The position numbers were made by a program, and so were the translations under genes. The notes under the pieces are model-generated. The model was not told the origin of the DNA. It saw nothing but the letters and a program-made list of their open reading frames with translations, and did no database searches. From Hephaestia sp. MAHUQ-44 (GTDB lineage: Bacteria > Pseudomonadota > Alphaproteobacteria > Sphingomonadales > Sphingomonadaceae), in assembly GCF_023806085.1 (NCBI RefSeq), contig NZ_JAMSLX010000012.1, positions 1-64,000 of the forward strand: 64,000 nt of DNA, in the 5' to 3' direction. Within the stretch, counting starts at the first letter, position 1. Each line of letters opens with the position of its first letter. Below are positions 54,579 to 64,000 of the stretch, one piece after another.

Positions 54579-56228
54579 ATGGCCACCGCCGTTTCCGCCA
54601 ACAAGGCCGAGCTGCTCGCGATCGCCGATTCGGTTGCGCGCGAAAAGCTGATCGACAAGGCGATCGTCGTCGAAGCGCTCGAGGAAGCGATCCAGCGCGC
54701 CGCCAAGACGCGCTACGGCGCCGAGAACGACATTCGCGCCAAGCTCGATCCCAATTCGGGCGACCTGCGCTTGTGGCGCGTCGTCGAAGTGGTCGAGGCG
54801 GTCGATGATTATTTCAAACAGGTCTCGGTCAAGGATGCGCAGAAGCTCCAGCCGGGCGCGGTCGTCGGCGATTATATCGTCGATCCGCTGCCCCCGATCG
54901 AGTTCGGCCGCATCCAGGCGCAGGCCTCGAAGCAGATCATCTTCCAGAAGGTCCGCGACGCCGAGCGCGAGCGCCAGTTCGAGGAATTCAAGGATCGCGT
55001 CGGCGAGATCATCACCGGCGTCGTCAAGCGCGTCGAATTCGGCCATGTCGTCGTCGATCTCGGCCGCGCCGAGGGCGTCATCCGCCGCGACGCGCAGATC
55101 CCGCGCGAGGTGGTGCGCGTCAACGATCGCATCCGCAGCCTGATCTTCAAGGTCGTGCGCGAGAATCGCGGGCCGCAGATCTTCCTTTCCCGCGCGCACC
55201 CCGACTTCATGAAGAAGCTGTTCGCGCAGGAAGTCCCCGAGATCTACGACGGCATCATCGAGATCAAGGCGGCGGCGCGCGATCCGGGCAGCCGCGCGAA
55301 GATCGGCGTCATCAGCCACGATTCGTCGATCGATCCGGTCGGCGCGTGCGTCGGCATGAAGGGCAGCCGCGTTCAGGCGGTGGTCCAGGAGATGCAGGGC
55401 GAGAAGATCGACATCATCCCCTGGTCGCCCGATACCGCGACCTTCATCGTCAACGCGCTCCAGCCCGCGAGCGTCAGCCGCGTCGTGCTCGACGAAGAGG
55501 AAGACCGCATCGAAGTCGTGGTGCCCGACGATCAGCTCAGCCTGGCGATCGGCCGTCGCGGCCAGAATGTGCGCCTCGCCTCGCAGCTCACTGGCAAGGC
55601 GATCGACATCCTGACCGAGGATGACGCGAGCGAGAAGCGCCAGCGCGAGTTCCTCGAACGCTCCGAGCTGTTCCAGCGCGAGCTCGACGTCGACGAGACG
55701 CTCGCCCAGCTCCTCGTCGCCGAGGGCTTCGGCGCGCTCGAGGAAGTCGCTTATGTCGAGCCCGGCGAAATCGCGAGCATCGAAGGCTTCGACGAGGAAC
55801 TCGCCGCCGAGCTGCAGAGCCGCGCGGCCGAGGCGCTCGAACGCCGCGAGGCCGCCGCACGCGAGGAACGCAAAAGCCTCGGCGTCGAGGATGCGCTGAT
55901 CGACATGCCGTATCTGACCGAGCCGATGCTCGTCACGCTCGGCAAGGCGGGCATCCGCACGCTCGACGACCTCGCCGATCTCGCGACCGACGAACTCGTC
56001 CAGAAAAAGCGCGTCGAGCCGCGCCGCCGCCAGGAAACGCGCGAGCGTACCGAGGACAAGGGCGGCGTGCTCGCCGAATACGGCCTGAGCGACGAGCAGG
56101 GCAACGAGATCATCATGGCCGCCCGCGCGCACTGGTTCGAGGACGAAGCCCCCGCCGCCGAGGCGGATGCACCGGCTGGCCCGGCATCCGACAATGGGGA
56201 GGACGCGAATGCGGAACCTTCCCAATGA
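54579..56228 (+). CDS. nusA: Transcription termination/antitermination factor NusA
   Basis: The 549-residue protein has the N-terminal RNA-polymerase domain (SANKAELLAIADSVAREKLIDK), S1 domain (about 135-200), KH1 and KH2 domains (about 230-360; IGVISHDSSIDPVGACVGMKGSRVQAVV), and two C-terminal acidic repeats. Acidic, Ala-rich tail. It modulates pausing and termination. The order rimP-nusA-ylxR-infB is the classical one. Confidence 0.97.
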   Translation: MATAVSANKAELLAIADSVAREKLIDKAIVVEALEEAIQRAAKTRYGAENDIRAKLDPNSGDLRLWRVVEVVEAVDDYFKQVSVKDAQKLQPGAVVGDYIVDPLPPIEFGRIQAQASKQIIFQKVRDAERERQFEEFKDRVGEIITGVVKRVEFGHVVVDLGRAEGVIRRDAQIPREVVRVNDRIRSLIFKVVRENRGPQIFLSRAHPDFMKKLFAQEVPEIYDGIIEIKAAARDPGSRAKIGVISHDSSIDPVGACVGMKGSRVQAVVQEMQGEKIDIIPWSPDTATFIVNALQPASVSRVVLDEEEDRIEVVVPDDQLSLAIGRRGQNVRLASQLTGKAIDILTEDDASEKRQREFLERSELFQRELDVDETLAQLLVAEGFGALEEVAYVEPGEIASIEGFDEELAAELQSRAAEALERREAAAREERKSLGVEDALIDMPYLTEPMLVTLGKAGIRTLDDLADLATDELVQKKRVEPRRRQETRERTEDKGGVLAEYGLSDEQGNEIIMAARAHWFEDEAPAAEADAPAGPASDNGEDANAEPSQ

Positions 56229-56294
56229 GACGCTAAGGCGTAACGCGACCGCAATCGGGCCGTTTCCTACGCCTCCCTGCATCGGGAGGCGTGG

Positions 56295-56999
56295 ATGAAC
56301 GCCCCTGTCCGCAAGTGCATCCTCTCCGGCGATCGCGAGCCGCGCGGCGAGCTGATCCGACTAGCGCTCGGCCCTGACGGCCGGATATTGCCCGACGTCC
56401 GCGCCAAGGCGCCGGGGCGCGGCGCGTGGATCGGGGTGACCCGGCGCGAGCTTGAGCAAGCGATGGCCAAGGGGCGTCTGCGTGGCGCGCTGGCGCGCGC
56501 GTTCAAGACCGGCGCCCTCACCATCCCCGACGATCTGCCCGCGCGGATCGCCGATGCCCTGCACAAGACCACGCTCGATCGGCTGGGGCTCGAGGCACGC
56601 GCCGGCCATCTCGTGATCGGCAGCGAGCGGATCGAGGCCGCCGCCCGATCGGGCAAGCTCCACCTGCTGTTCCACGCCGCCGATGCGAGTGTCGACGGCA
56701 ACCGCAAACTCGATTCCGCATGGCGGGTCGGCCGCGATGCCGAAGGAAGTGATTTGCGGGGGTTGGTTCTTCCGCTTGGACGCGCCATATTGTCTTTGGC
56801 CCTTGGCCGCGAAAATGTGGTACATGGCGGCCTGACCGACCCCGATGCCGCCCGGCGATTGCGCGCAACGCTCGACCGCTGGCTGTATTTTATCGGACCC
56901 GACGAACACGCGGTAACTTGCGAAACGATCTCGCAAGAGCCATCGGCGTTTGAAACAGGCGGGTCCGCACCGGCCGACGATACGACACGAGGATTTTGA
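56295..56999 (+). CDS. YlxR-L7Ae-like RNA-binding protein
   Basis: The 234-residue protein has an N-terminal YlxR (DUF448) domain (RKCILSGDREPRGELIRLAL, GRGAWIGVTRRELEQAMAKGRLRGALARAF) and a C-terminal L7Ae-like part (about 85-200; LGLEARAGHLVIGSERIEAAARSGKLHLLFHAADASVDGNRK). It is the fused form typical of alphaproteobacteria. It probably binds RNA near the ribosome or RNase P. The infB GTG start follows directly after its stop. Confidence 0.85.
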   Translation: MNAPVRKCILSGDREPRGELIRLALGPDGRILPDVRAKAPGRGAWIGVTRRELEQAMAKGRLRGALARAFKTGALTIPDDLPARIADALHKTTLDRLGLEARAGHLVIGSERIEAAARSGKLHLLFHAADASVDGNRKLDSAWRVGRDAEGSDLRGLVLPLGRAILSLALGRENVVHGGLTDPDAARRLRATLDRWLYFIGPDEHAVTCETISQEPSAFETGGSAPADDTTRGF

Positions 57000-59621
57000 G
57001 TGAGCGATACGGACAACGACAAGCCGAAACTGGGCGCCCGCGCGCCGCTGGGCCTCAAGCGCACGGTCGAGACAGGCAAGGTGAAGCAGAGCTTCAGCCA
57101 TGGCCGCTCGAACACCGTGGTGGTTGAGGTCAAGCGTCGTCGCATCCTGGGCAAGCCCGGCGAGGCAGAGGCGCCGCGGGTCGAGGCCGAGGCCGAGGTC
57201 GCCCCACCGCCGCCGCCCGCTCCCAGGCCCGTACCGGTACGCCCCGCGCCATCGAACGAGACGCCGCGCGAGCGCCAGGAGCGGATGCTGCGCGAGGCCG
57301 AAGAACAGCGCATGACCGCGCTCGAGGAAGCCCGTCGTCGCGAAGATCGCGAAAAGGCCGAGGCGGCCGAGGAAGAGCAGCGCCGCATCGAGCGCAACAA
57401 GCGCGAGGCCGAAGCCAAATCGGCAGAACCCGAAGCGCCGGCCGAGCCGACGCCGCTGGCCGCGCCGGTCGCTGAAACGCCCAAGCCGACCCCCGCCCCC
57501 GCGCCGGCGCCCACCCCGGCGCCTGTCGTGCGGCGCGAGTTGCAGCTCGACGATTCGCTGCCGGCCCCGCGTCGGTTCACGCCCGTTCAGCGCCCCGAGC
57601 GCCCGCAGCCGGCCCCCGCGCGCCGGGCCGAACCCGACGTTTCGGGGCCGCCCTCGGCGAGCAAGCGGCAGGAACAACCCGCCAGCAAGCCTGCGCGGGA
57701 TCAGCGCAAGGAACGTGACGATCAGCGTCGCTCCGGCAAGCTCACCGTCAACCGCGCGCTCGGTGGTGACGACGGCGCGCGCGCGCGCAGTCTCGCCGCG
57801 CTCAAGCGCGCGCGAGAGAAGGAACGCCGCAGCCATTCCGGCCCGCGCGAGGCGCAGGCCAAGCAGGTCCGCGACGTCGTCGTGCCCGAAGCGATCACCG
57901 TTCAGGAACTCGCCAATCGCATGGCCGAGAAGGGCGCCGACCTGGTGAAGGCGCTGTTCAAGATGGGCATGCCCGTCACGGTCAACCAGTCGATCGATCA
58001 GGACACCGCCGAACTGCTGGTGACCGAATTCGGCCACAACGTGAAGCGCGTGTCCGAATCGGATATCGATCTGTCGCTCGACACCGTCGATGACGCCGAC
58101 GAGGCGCTCGAGCCGCGTGCCCCGGTCGTCACGATCATGGGCCATGTCGATCACGGCAAGACGAGCCTGCTCGATGCGCTGCGCGGCACCGGCGTCGCCT
58201 CGGGCGAGGCCGGCGGCATCACGCAGCATATCGGCGCCTATCAGGTGACGCTGAAGGACAAGTCGAAGATCACCTTCCTCGACACGCCGGGCCACGAGGC
58301 CTTTACCGAGATGCGCGCCCGCGGCGCGGGCATCACCGATATCGTCATCCTGGTGGTGGCGGCCGATGACGGGCTGATGCCGCAGACGATCGAGGCGATC
58401 AACCACACCAAGGCGGCCGGCGTGCCGATGATCGTGGCGATCAACAAGATCGACAAGGAAGAAGCCAATCCGCAGCGCGTGCGCGAACGTCTGCTCGAAC
58501 ACGAAGTGATCGTCGAGGCCATGTCGGGCGACGTGCAGGATGTCGAGGTTTCGGCGCTCAAGAAGACCGGGCTCGATCAGTTGATCGAGAAGATCCAGCT
58601 TCAGGCCGAATTGCTCGAACTCAAGGCCAATCCGAACCGCGACGCCGAAGGCACCGTGATCGAGGCCAAGCTCGACAAGGGCCGCGGGCCGGTGGCGACC
58701 GTGCTCGTCAACCGCGGCACGCTCAGGGTCGGCGACGTGTTCGTGGTCGGCGCCGAAAGCGGCAAGGTTCGCGCGCTGATCGACGACAAGGGGCGTCAGG
58801 TGAAGGAAGCCGGCCCCTCGGTGCCGGTCGAAGTGCTCGGGCTGTCGGGCGTGCCGTCGGCCGGCGATCCGCTCCAGGTCGTCGAAAACGAAGCGCGTGC
58901 CCGCGAGGTCGCCGAATATCGCCAGAGCGTGCTGCTGCAAAAGCGGACCGCGCAGGCGCCGGCGAGCCTCGAGACCATGTTCAGTGCGCTCAAGGACAAG
59001 AAGGCGATCGAATATCCGCTCGTCATCAAGGGCGATACGCAAGGCACGGTCGAGGCGATCGTGAGCAGCCTCAACAAGCTGTCGACCGACGATATCAAGG
59101 TGCGCATCCTGCACTCGGGTGTCGGCGGCATCACCGAGAGCGACGTGACGCTGGCCGGGGCCTCGGGCGCACCGATCATCGGCTTCAACGTCCGTGCCAA
59201 CGCCAAGGCGCGCGAGATCGCCACGCGGCAAGGCGTCGCGCTCAAATATTACGACATCATCTACGATCTGATCGACGAGATCAGGGCCGGGATGGCGGGC
59301 GAACTCGGCCCCGAAGCGTTCGAGACGGTGGTCGGTCGCGCCGAAATCCGCGAGGTGTTCTCGGCCGGCAAGCACGGCAAGGCGGCGGGTCTGCTGGTCA
59401 CCGAAGGCGCGATCCGCAAGGCCTTGAAGGCACGCATCACCCGTGAGGATGTCATCATCTATCAGGGCGAGATCGCGTCGCTCCGGCGCTTCAAGGATGA
59501 TGTCGCCGAAGTCCGCGCCGGGCTCGAATGCGGTGTCACCTTCACGCAGAACTTCACCGACATCAAACCGGGCGACTTCCTCGAAACGTTCGAAGTCGAG
59601 CTGCGCGAACGGACGCTGTAG
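57000..59621 (+). CDS. infB: Translation initiation factor IF-2
   Basis: The 873-residue protein has a long charged, Ala/Pro/Arg-rich N-terminal region, a G domain with GHVDHGKTS at about 380, [12 protein letters not shown] and the switch regions, then the domain II-IV beta barrels. The C-terminus ([31 protein letters not shown]) is that of IF-2. It brings fMet-tRNA to the 30S subunit. Start is GTG. The usual IF2_N fold is present at about 300-370. Confidence 0.97.
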   Translation: MSDTDNDKPKLGARAPLGLKRTVETGKVKQSFSHGRSNTVVVEVKRRRILGKPGEAEAPRVEAEAEVAPPPPPAPRPVPVRPAPSNETPRERQERMLREAEEQRMTALEEARRREDREKAEAAEEEQRRIERNKREAEAKSAEPEAPAEPTPLAAPVAETPKPTPAPAPAPTPAPVVRRELQLDDSLPAPRRFTPVQRPERPQPAPARRAEPDVSGPPSASKRQEQPASKPARDQRKERDDQRRSGKLTVNRALGGDDGARARSLAALKRAREKERRSHSGPREAQAKQVRDVVVPEAITVQELANRMAEKGADLVKALFKMGMPVTVNQSIDQDTAELLVTEFGHNVKRVSESDIDLSLDTVDDADEALEPRAPVVTIMGHVDHGKTSLLDALRGTGVASGEAGGITQHIGAYQVTLKDKSKITFLDTPGHEAFTEMRARGAGITDIVILVVAADDGLMPQTIEAINHTKAAGVPMIVAINKIDKEEANPQRVRERLLEHEVIVEAMSGDVQDVEVSALKKTGLDQLIEKIQLQAELLELKANPNRDAEGTVIEAKLDKGRGPVATVLVNRGTLRVGDVFVVGAESGKVRALIDDKGRQVKEAGPSVPVEVLGLSGVPSAGDPLQVVENEARAREVAEYRQSVLLQKRTAQAPASLETMFSALKDKKAIEYPLVIKGDTQGTVEAIVSSLNKLSTDDIKVRILHSGVGGITESDVTLAGASGAPIIGFNVRANAKAREIATRQGVALKYYDIIYDLIDEIRAGMAGELGPEAFETVVGRAEIREVFSAGKHGKAAGLLVTEGAIRKALKARITREDVIIYQGEIASLRRFKDDVAEVRAGLECGVTFTQNFTDIKPGDFLETFEVELRERTL

Positions 59622-59633
59622 CAAACCATCGTC

Positions 59634-59710
59634 ATGCCGGCGAACGCCGGCATCTCGCGCCGCGGGAGCGCTTTCACCATCGCTCCCGCGGCCTGAGGCT
59701 CCGGCCCGCG
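59634..59710. repeat. Cluster of hairpins between infB and rbfA
   Basis: ATGCCGGC (59634-59641) pairs with GCCGGCAT (59646-59653); GCCGCGGGAGCG (59659-59670) pairs with CGCTCCCGCGGC (59681-59692); a third CCGGC/GCCGG pair follows at about 59702-59715. They sit between the infB stop and the rbfA ATG. They look like REP-type elements and may form structured mRNA or a partial terminator. Confidence 0.65.
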
Positions 59711-59740
59711 CCGGGGTGATGCCGTCTTGGAGGGCGCGCC

Positions 59741-60130
59741 ATGCGAAACGAAACCCCCGAAACCCAATCGATCCGCACGCTGCGCGTCGGCGAACAGGTG
59801 CGCCACGTGCTGTCGGACATCCTCCAGCGCGGCGACGTGCATGACGAGACGCTGGCGAAGCATCTGGTGAGCATCACCGAGGTGCGCATGTCGCCCGATC
59901 TGCGCCATGCAACGGTGTTCGTAAAACCGCTGCTCGGCAAGGACGAAGCGATAGTGCTCAAGGCGCTGCGCACCAACACCGCCTATCTCCAGCGCGAGGT
60001 TGCCCACCGCGTGCAGCAGAAATACGCCGCCAGACTCAAATTCCTCGTCGACGACAGTTTCGACGAGGGCAGCCATATCGACGCGCTGCTGCGCTCGCCC
60101 AACATCGCCCGCGACCTCGGCGAGGACTGA
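59741..60130 (+). CDS. rbfA: Ribosome-binding factor A
   Basis: The 129-residue protein has the RbfA KH-like fold: [44 protein letters not shown] and [28 protein letters not shown]. It matures the 30S subunit. It follows infB after the hairpin cluster, as in the conserved operon. The short C-terminus is normal. Confidence 0.95.
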   Translation: MRNETPETQSIRTLRVGEQVRHVLSDILQRGDVHDETLAKHLVSITEVRMSPDLRHATVFVKPLLGKDEAIVLKALRTNTAYLQREVAHRVQQKYAARLKFLVDDSFDEGSHIDALLRSPNIARDLGED

Positions 60131-60187
60131 CACCCCCTCCCCCGGCGGCAATTGACCGGGGCGCGGCGCAGCGCCATGCCGATGCGC

Positions 60188-60802
60188 ATGGCCAAGCTCT
60201 ATTTCTACTACGCCTCGATGAACGCAGGGAAATCGACCACCTTGCTCCAGGCCGATTTCAACTATCGCGAGCGCGGCATGGCGACGATGCTGTTCACCGC
60301 CGCGGTCCACGATCGCGGTGGCGCAGGCGTGATCGATTCACGGATCGGCCTGTCGACTCCGGCCACGCCCTTCGCTCCCGATACCGACATCGCCGGGCTC
60401 GTCGCCGATCGTCACGCGCACGAGCGCATCGCCTGCGTGCTGATCGACGAGGCACAATTCCTCACCGCCGCGCAGGTCGCCCAGCTCGCGCACATCGCCG
60501 ACGTGATGGGCATCCCCGTGCTCGCCTACGGCCTGCGCACCGATTTTCAGGGCGAGCTGTTCGAAGGCGCCGCCCGCCTGCTCGCGATCGCCGACGCGCT
60601 CATCGAACTCAAATCGGTGTGCGCGTGCGGACGCAAGGCGACGATGAACCTGCGCGTCGATGCCGAAGGGCGCGCGGTGCGCCAGGGCGCGCAGACCGAG
60701 ATCGGCGGCAACGACCGGTACGTCGCGATGTGCCGGCGGCATTTCACCGAAGCGCTGGGCGCGGCCACAGCGCTCAGCACAGGTTCAGCCGAGCCCTGCT
60801 AA
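60188..60802 (+). CDS. tdk: Thymidine kinase
   Basis: The 204-residue class II kinase starts MAKLYFYYASMNAGKSTTLLQ with the P-loop GKST, has the Walker B-like VLIDEAQFLT and the lasso-region glycine run; the zinc Cys pair CACGRKA and a second Cys pair (MCRRHF) are present. It salvages thymidine. Starts at 60176 or 60182 are possible, but homology begins at 60188. Its place between rbfA and truB is unusual. Confidence 0.92.
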   Translation: MAKLYFYYASMNAGKSTTLLQADFNYRERGMATMLFTAAVHDRGGAGVIDSRIGLSTPATPFAPDTDIAGLVADRHAHERIACVLIDEAQFLTAAQVAQLAHIADVMGIPVLAYGLRTDFQGELFEGAARLLAIADALIELKSVCACGRKATMNLRVDAEGRAVRQGAQTEIGGNDRYVAMCRRHFTEALGAATALSTGSAEPC

Positions 60803-60825
60803 GAGGTGGCGCAAGGAGACCGGCA

Positions 60826-61227
60826 ATGCGCATCCCTGCCATCGTCATCACACTCGCGGCCACCGTCGCCGCCGCCAGCGCGCTTGCTGCGCCGACGCCT
60901 GCGGAGCGCAAGATCGGCGTCGAGACCCGGATCACCTTCGCGAGCGGCGGCGGCATCCGCAACTGGCAGGCGGGCCCGCCCGAAAGCGGCATCCTCTACA
61001 TGCAGGATCGCACGCTCAAATGGTACAAGGTCACGCTGTCGGGCCCGTGCATCGAGACGCGCGTCGGCCCGATGACGGTGGTCTACACCACCGACAGTAC
61101 GGGCACGTTCGATACCTTTTCCCGGCTCACCTTCCCCGATTATCCCGGCCGCGTCTGCGGGGTGAAAAGCATCCGGACCAGCCTGCCCCCTGCCGGACAG
61201 CCCGGGGCCCCCAAGCCGGCGAAGTGA
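60826..61227 (+). CDS. Small secreted protein, DUF6491-like
   Basis: A 133-residue protein with a signal peptide (hydrophobic residues 4-19, ending ASALAA) and a mature domain of about 110 residues with IRNWQAGPPESGILYMQDRTLKWYKVTLSGPC and a second cysteine in CGVK. The pattern resembles DUF6491, a family found in sphingomonads, with two cysteines probably disulfide-linked. The name is from recall and not certain. The function is unknown. Confidence 0.6.
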   Translation: MRIPAIVITLAATVAAASALAAPTPAERKIGVETRITFASGGGIRNWQAGPPESGILYMQDRTLKWYKVTLSGPCIETRVGPMTVVYTTDSTGTFDTFSRLTFPDYPGRVCGVKSIRTSLPPAGQPGAPKPAK

Positions 61228-61269
61228 TCGCGCTTGGGTTCGCAGGCGCGCGCCGCTAAGCCCCGCGCG

Positions 61270-62193
61270 ATGCATGGCTGGATCATTCTCGACAAACCCG
61301 TGGGGCTGGGCTCCACCCAGGCGGTCGCCGCGGTCAAACGCGCGCTGCGCACGGGCGGCTACCCCAAGCGCAAGGTGGGGCACGGCGGCACGCTCGATCC
61401 GCTGGCGTCGGGGGTGCTCCCGATCGCGGTCGGCGAGGCCACCAAACTGGCCGGACGGATGCTCGTCAGCGACAAGATCTATGCCTTCACGATCACCTTC
61501 GGCGAAGAGACCGACTCGCTCGACGCCGAGGGCACGGTAGTCGAGACCAGTTCAATACGCCCCACGACCGCCGCGATCGAGCAGATCCTGCCGCGCTTCA
61601 CCGGCGCGATCGAACAAGTGCCGCCCGCTTTCTCCGCGCTCAAGGTCGACGGCAAGCGGGCCTATGATCTGGCGCGCGCGGGCGAGGACGTGACGCTCGC
61701 GACGCGGGCGGTCACGATCCATGCCCTCACGCGCGAGGACGCCCCCGCGAGCGCGCCCGACGCGCCGGTCGATACCGTGACGCTGACCGCGCATGTCTCC
61801 AAGGGCACCTATATCCGCAGCCTCGCGCGTGACATCGCCCATGCGCTCGGAACGGTGGGTCATGTCACCATGTTGCGGCGCCTGAAGGCCGGCCCGTTCG
61901 CACTCGAACCGGCGATTTCGCTGGACAAATTGGACCAGGTCGCTATGGCCCGCGCGCTTGAGGACATCCTCCTGCCATTGAGCACGGCGCTGGACGACAT
62001 CCCGGCTCTCGCGCTCACCCCCGACCAGGCAGGGTCGCTCCGTCAGGGGCGAGTCCTGGTCGGGATCGCCGCTCACGATGGCCAACACCTTGCGATTGAA
62101 GGCGGAATGCCGGTCGCTTTGGTCGAGGTTCTGAACCGCGAGGTTCGCGTCGTGCGCGGGTTCAACCTTACCCCCGATGTCGAAGGAAAGTGA
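61270..62193 (+). CDS. truB: tRNA pseudouridine(55) synthase TruB
   Basis: The 307-residue protein has MHGWIILDKPVGLGSTQAV, GGTLDPLASGVLPIAVGEATKL (catalytic Asp), QVPPAFSALKVDGKRAYDLAR and SKGTYIRSLARDIAHALG. It modifies U55 in the T-loop of tRNA. The ATG at 61270 is chosen because homology starts there. rpsO begins at the base after the stop. Confidence 0.96.
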   Translation: MHGWIILDKPVGLGSTQAVAAVKRALRTGGYPKRKVGHGGTLDPLASGVLPIAVGEATKLAGRMLVSDKIYAFTITFGEETDSLDAEGTVVETSSIRPTTAAIEQILPRFTGAIEQVPPAFSALKVDGKRAYDLARAGEDVTLATRAVTIHALTREDAPASAPDAPVDTVTLTAHVSKGTYIRSLARDIAHALGTVGHVTMLRRLKAGPFALEPAISLDKLDQVAMARALEDILLPLSTALDDIPALALTPDQAGSLRQGRVLVGIAAHDGQHLAIEGGMPVALVEVLNREVRVVRGFNLTPDVEGK

Positions 62194-62463
62194 ATGTCGA
62201 TCACGCAGGAGCGCAAGGATGCGCTCGTCAAGGAACATGGCCGCGCCGAAGGCGACACCGGCTCGACCGAAGTGCAGGTTGCGATCCTCACCGAGCGCAT
62301 CCGCAACCTGACCGAGCATTTCAAGACCCATGCGAAGGACAACCATTCGCGCCGCGGCCTGCTGATGCTCGTCAACAAGCGCCGGTCGCTGCTGGATTAC
62401 CTCCGTCACAAGGACGGCCAGCGCTACCTCGATCTGATCGCGAAGCTCGGGCTTCGCAAGTAA
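62194..62463 (+). CDS. rpsO: 30S ribosomal protein S15
   Basis: The 89-residue protein has the S15 helical bundle: [33 protein letters not shown] and [24 protein letters not shown]. It binds 16S rRNA early in assembly. It starts directly after truB. A rho-independent terminator lies a few bases after the stop, before pnp. Confidence 0.97.
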   Translation: MSITQERKDALVKEHGRAEGDTGSTEVQVAILTERIRNLTEHFKTHAKDNHSRRGLLMLVNKRRSLLDYLRHKDGQRYLDLIAKLGLRK

Positions 62464-62468
62464 CCGGG

Positions 62469-62498
62469 ACGGCCCCTTTGAGGGGCCGTTTCATTTTT
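62469..62498 (+). terminator. Rho-independent terminator after rpsO
   Basis: ACGGCCCC (62469-62476) pairs with GGGGCCGT (62482-62489) over a five-base loop, followed by TTCATTTTT. It starts six bases after the rpsO stop. Confidence 0.9.
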
Positions 62499-62541
62499 CG
62501 GGAGCGGGCAATTCGGCACCGCGCCCGATCAAAAGCTCTCC

Positions 62542-62630
62542 CGTTCGCCCTGAGCTTGTCGAAGGGCTGCACTTCTTCATTCGGAAGCAAGGAAGCGAGA
62601 ACGGGGCTTCGACAAGCTCAGCCCGAACGG
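62542..62630. repeat. Sphingomonad intergenic palindromic repeat, copy 2
   Basis: CGTTCGCCCTGAGCTTGTCG at 62542 onward is inverted at about 62605-62629 (GGCTTCGACAAGCTCAGCCC). It matches the copy at 21702-21789, including arm spacing. It separates the rpsO terminator from pnp. Confidence 0.85.
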
Positions 62631-62710
62631 GTGTGGAGAGCATTTCGCAAGAGCCGTCAGGGCTCACACAGGCCCCGGTGGGATAGGCCCGCCGGTGTAA
62701 AGGAAATCAG

Positions 62711-64000
62711 ATGTTCGATACGAAAACTGTAAGCATCGAGTGGGGCGGCAAGACCCTCACGCTCGAAACGGGCCGCGTTGCCCGCCAGGCCAACGGCGCG
62801 GTGCTCGCGACGCTCGGTGAAACCGTGGTGCTGTGCGCCGTCACGGCCGCCAAGTCGGTGAAGGAAGGCCAGGATTTCTTCCCGCTGACCGTGCACTATC
62901 AGGAAAAATTCTCGTCGGCCGGGCGCATCCCGGGCGGCTTCTTCAAGCGCGAGCGTGGGGCGACCGAAAAGGAGACGCTGACCAGCCGTCTGATCGACCG
63001 CCCGGTCCGCCCGCTCTTTCCCGAGGGCTTCTACAACGAGATCAACGTCATCGCCCAGGTGATGAGCTATGACGGCGAGAACGAGCCCGACATCCTGGCG
63101 ATGATCGCCGCGTCGGCCGCGCTCACCATCTCGGGCGTGCCCTTCATGGGCCCGATCGCCGGCGCGCGCGTCGGCTATGTCGATGGCGAGTTCGTCCTCA
63201 ACCCGACGATCGAAGAGACCAAAAGCGGCGATCTCGACCTCGTCGTCGCGGGCACCTCGAACGCCGTGATGATGGTCGAATCCGAAGCCGCCGAACTGTC
63301 GGAAGACACGATGCTCGGCGCCGTGATGTTCGCGCACCGCGCGTGCCAGCCGGTGATCGACGCGATCATCGATCTCGCCGAGCAGGCCGCCAAGGAGCCT
63401 TGGGAACTCGCGCCGCAAGCCGATGTGTCGGCGACGAAGAAGAAGCTGAAGAGCCTGATCGGCAAGGATATCGCCGCAGCCTATAAGCTGACCAACAAGT
63501 CGGCCCGTTCGGACGCGCTCAACGCGGCACGCGCCAAGGCGAAGGAGGCGTTCGCCGACGCCAGCCCGCAGGACCAGATGGCCGCGATCAAGCTCGTCAA
63601 GAAGCTCGAAGCGGAAATCGTGCGCGGCGCGATCCTCAAGGACGGCCACCGGATCGACGGGCGCAACACCAAGCAGATCCGCCCGATCGAAGGCATGGTC
63701 CGCTTCCTGCCGCGCACCCATGGTTCGGCGCTGTTCACCCGCGGCGAAACGCAGGCGATCTGCACCACCACGCTGGGCACCAAGGACAGCGAGCAGATGA
63801 TCGACGGGCTGACCGGCCTGTCGTACGAGCGCTTCATGCTGCACTATAACTTCCCGCCCTATTCGGTCGGTGAAGTGGGCCGCTTCGGCGCGCCCGGCCG
63901 TCGCGAAATCGGCCATGGCAAGCTGGCGTGGCGCGCGCTGCACCGCGTGCTGCCGACGGTGGAAGAATTCCCGTATACGATCCGCGTCCTCTCCGACATC
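62711..64000 (+). CDS. pnp: Polyribonucleotide nucleotidyltransferase (partial, 3' end outside window)
   Basis: The gene begins [22 protein letters not shown] and reads without a stop to the window edge, so at least 430 of about 760 residues are present. Visible parts are the first RNase PH domain ([29 protein letters not shown]; [19 protein letters not shown]), the helical linker, and the start of the second PH domain ([23 protein letters not shown]). PNPase degrades RNA by phosphorolysis. AAAGGA precedes the ATG. It follows rpsO as in most proteobacteria. Confidence 0.95.
   Translation, partial: MFDTKTVSIEWGGKTLTLETGRVARQANGAVLATLGETVVLCAVTAAKSVKEGQDFFPLTVHYQEKFSSAGRIPGGFFKRERGATEKETLTSRLIDRPVRPLFPEGFYNEINVIAQVMSYDGENEPDILAMIAASAALTISGVPFMGPIAGARVGYVDGEFVLNPTIEETKSGDLDLVVAGTSNAVMMVESEAAELSEDTMLGAVMFAHRACQPVIDAIIDLAEQAAKEPWELAPQADVSATKKKLKSLIGKDIAAAYKLTNKSARSDALNAARAKAKEAFADASPQDQMAAIKLVKKLEAEIVRGAILKDGHRIDGRNTKQIRPIEGMVRFLPRTHGSALFTRGETQAICTTTLGTKDSEQMIDGLTGLSYERFMLHYNFPPYSVGEVGRFGAPGRREIGHGKLAWRALHRVLPTVEEFPYTIRVLSDI

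Noticed and set aside
53967..56282. Long open frame opposite nusA/rimP
   Set aside because: Antisense to conserved nusA and rimP with no sensible protein pattern.
56361..59624. Very long open frame opposite infB, ylxR
   Set aside because: It is antisense to infB and ylxR, which are certain. GC-rich DNA produces such frames; its composition is abnormal (many Arg, Asp, His) and no domain is visible.

Overview
The window comes from a GC-rich alphaproteobacterium of the sphingomonad type. The main evidence is a serine palmitoyltransferase close to the Sphingomonas enzyme, with ceramide genes around it. The sphingomonad-style intergenic palindromes, the alphaproteobacterial LexA-type boxes (GTTC-N7-GTTC), the YlxR-L7Ae fusion and the hspQ / rplU-rpmA-GNAT-TetR-obgE-proB order agree with this.

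Bases 1-15396 are a composite genomic island ending flush with the 3' end of a tRNA-Ser(CGA). From the left it holds the start of a gene with a promoter and LexA-type box, and a C-terminal scrap of a tyrosine recombinase. Next comes the tail of a conjugation operon (trbF-trbG-trbI, a DUF2274 protein, an AlpA-like regulator) and a P4-type integrase. A defence block follows: an OLD-family ATPase/nuclease with its own LexA-type box, convergent with a 1389-residue type IIG restriction-modification protein. Last is a module of three small genes and a large serine recombinase, whose last 12 codons lie inside the antisense strand of the tRNA. The left end of the island is outside the window.

Bases 15487-30660 are core chromosome: hspQ, rplU, rpmA, a GNAT enzyme, a TetR regulator, obgE and proB. 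They run into a sphingolipid locus: CerR-like reductase, acyl carrier protein, serine palmitoyltransferase, a hybrid histidine kinase, an LptF/LptG-like permease pair, a fatty-acid-type desaturase and a bacterial ceramide synthase. This places proposed enzymes for making and reducing ceramide beside a candidate lipid exporter and a sensor. dcd ends the section.

Bases 30633-53837 hold housekeeping and catabolic genes: tonB-exbB-exbD-exbD, folB, a glutathione transferase, DUF1285-NUDIX-cca, a GGDEF/EAL protein, a kynurenine operon (kynU, a formamidase-like hydrolase, a small protein) opposite a LysR regulator, parC, a PAS hybrid kinase, a thiolase/SDR/enoyl-CoA hydratase/thioesterase group, and a PQQ-dependent sugar dehydrogenase. 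A DUF559 nuclease-like gene flanked by inverted repeats interrupts the fatty-acid genes.

Bases 54030-64000 are the conserved transcription/translation cluster rimP-nusA-ylxR-infB-rbfA-tdk-(DUF6491-like)-truB-rpsO-pnp; pnp runs off the right edge. All calls rest on reading the sequence and family knowledge; no database search was run.
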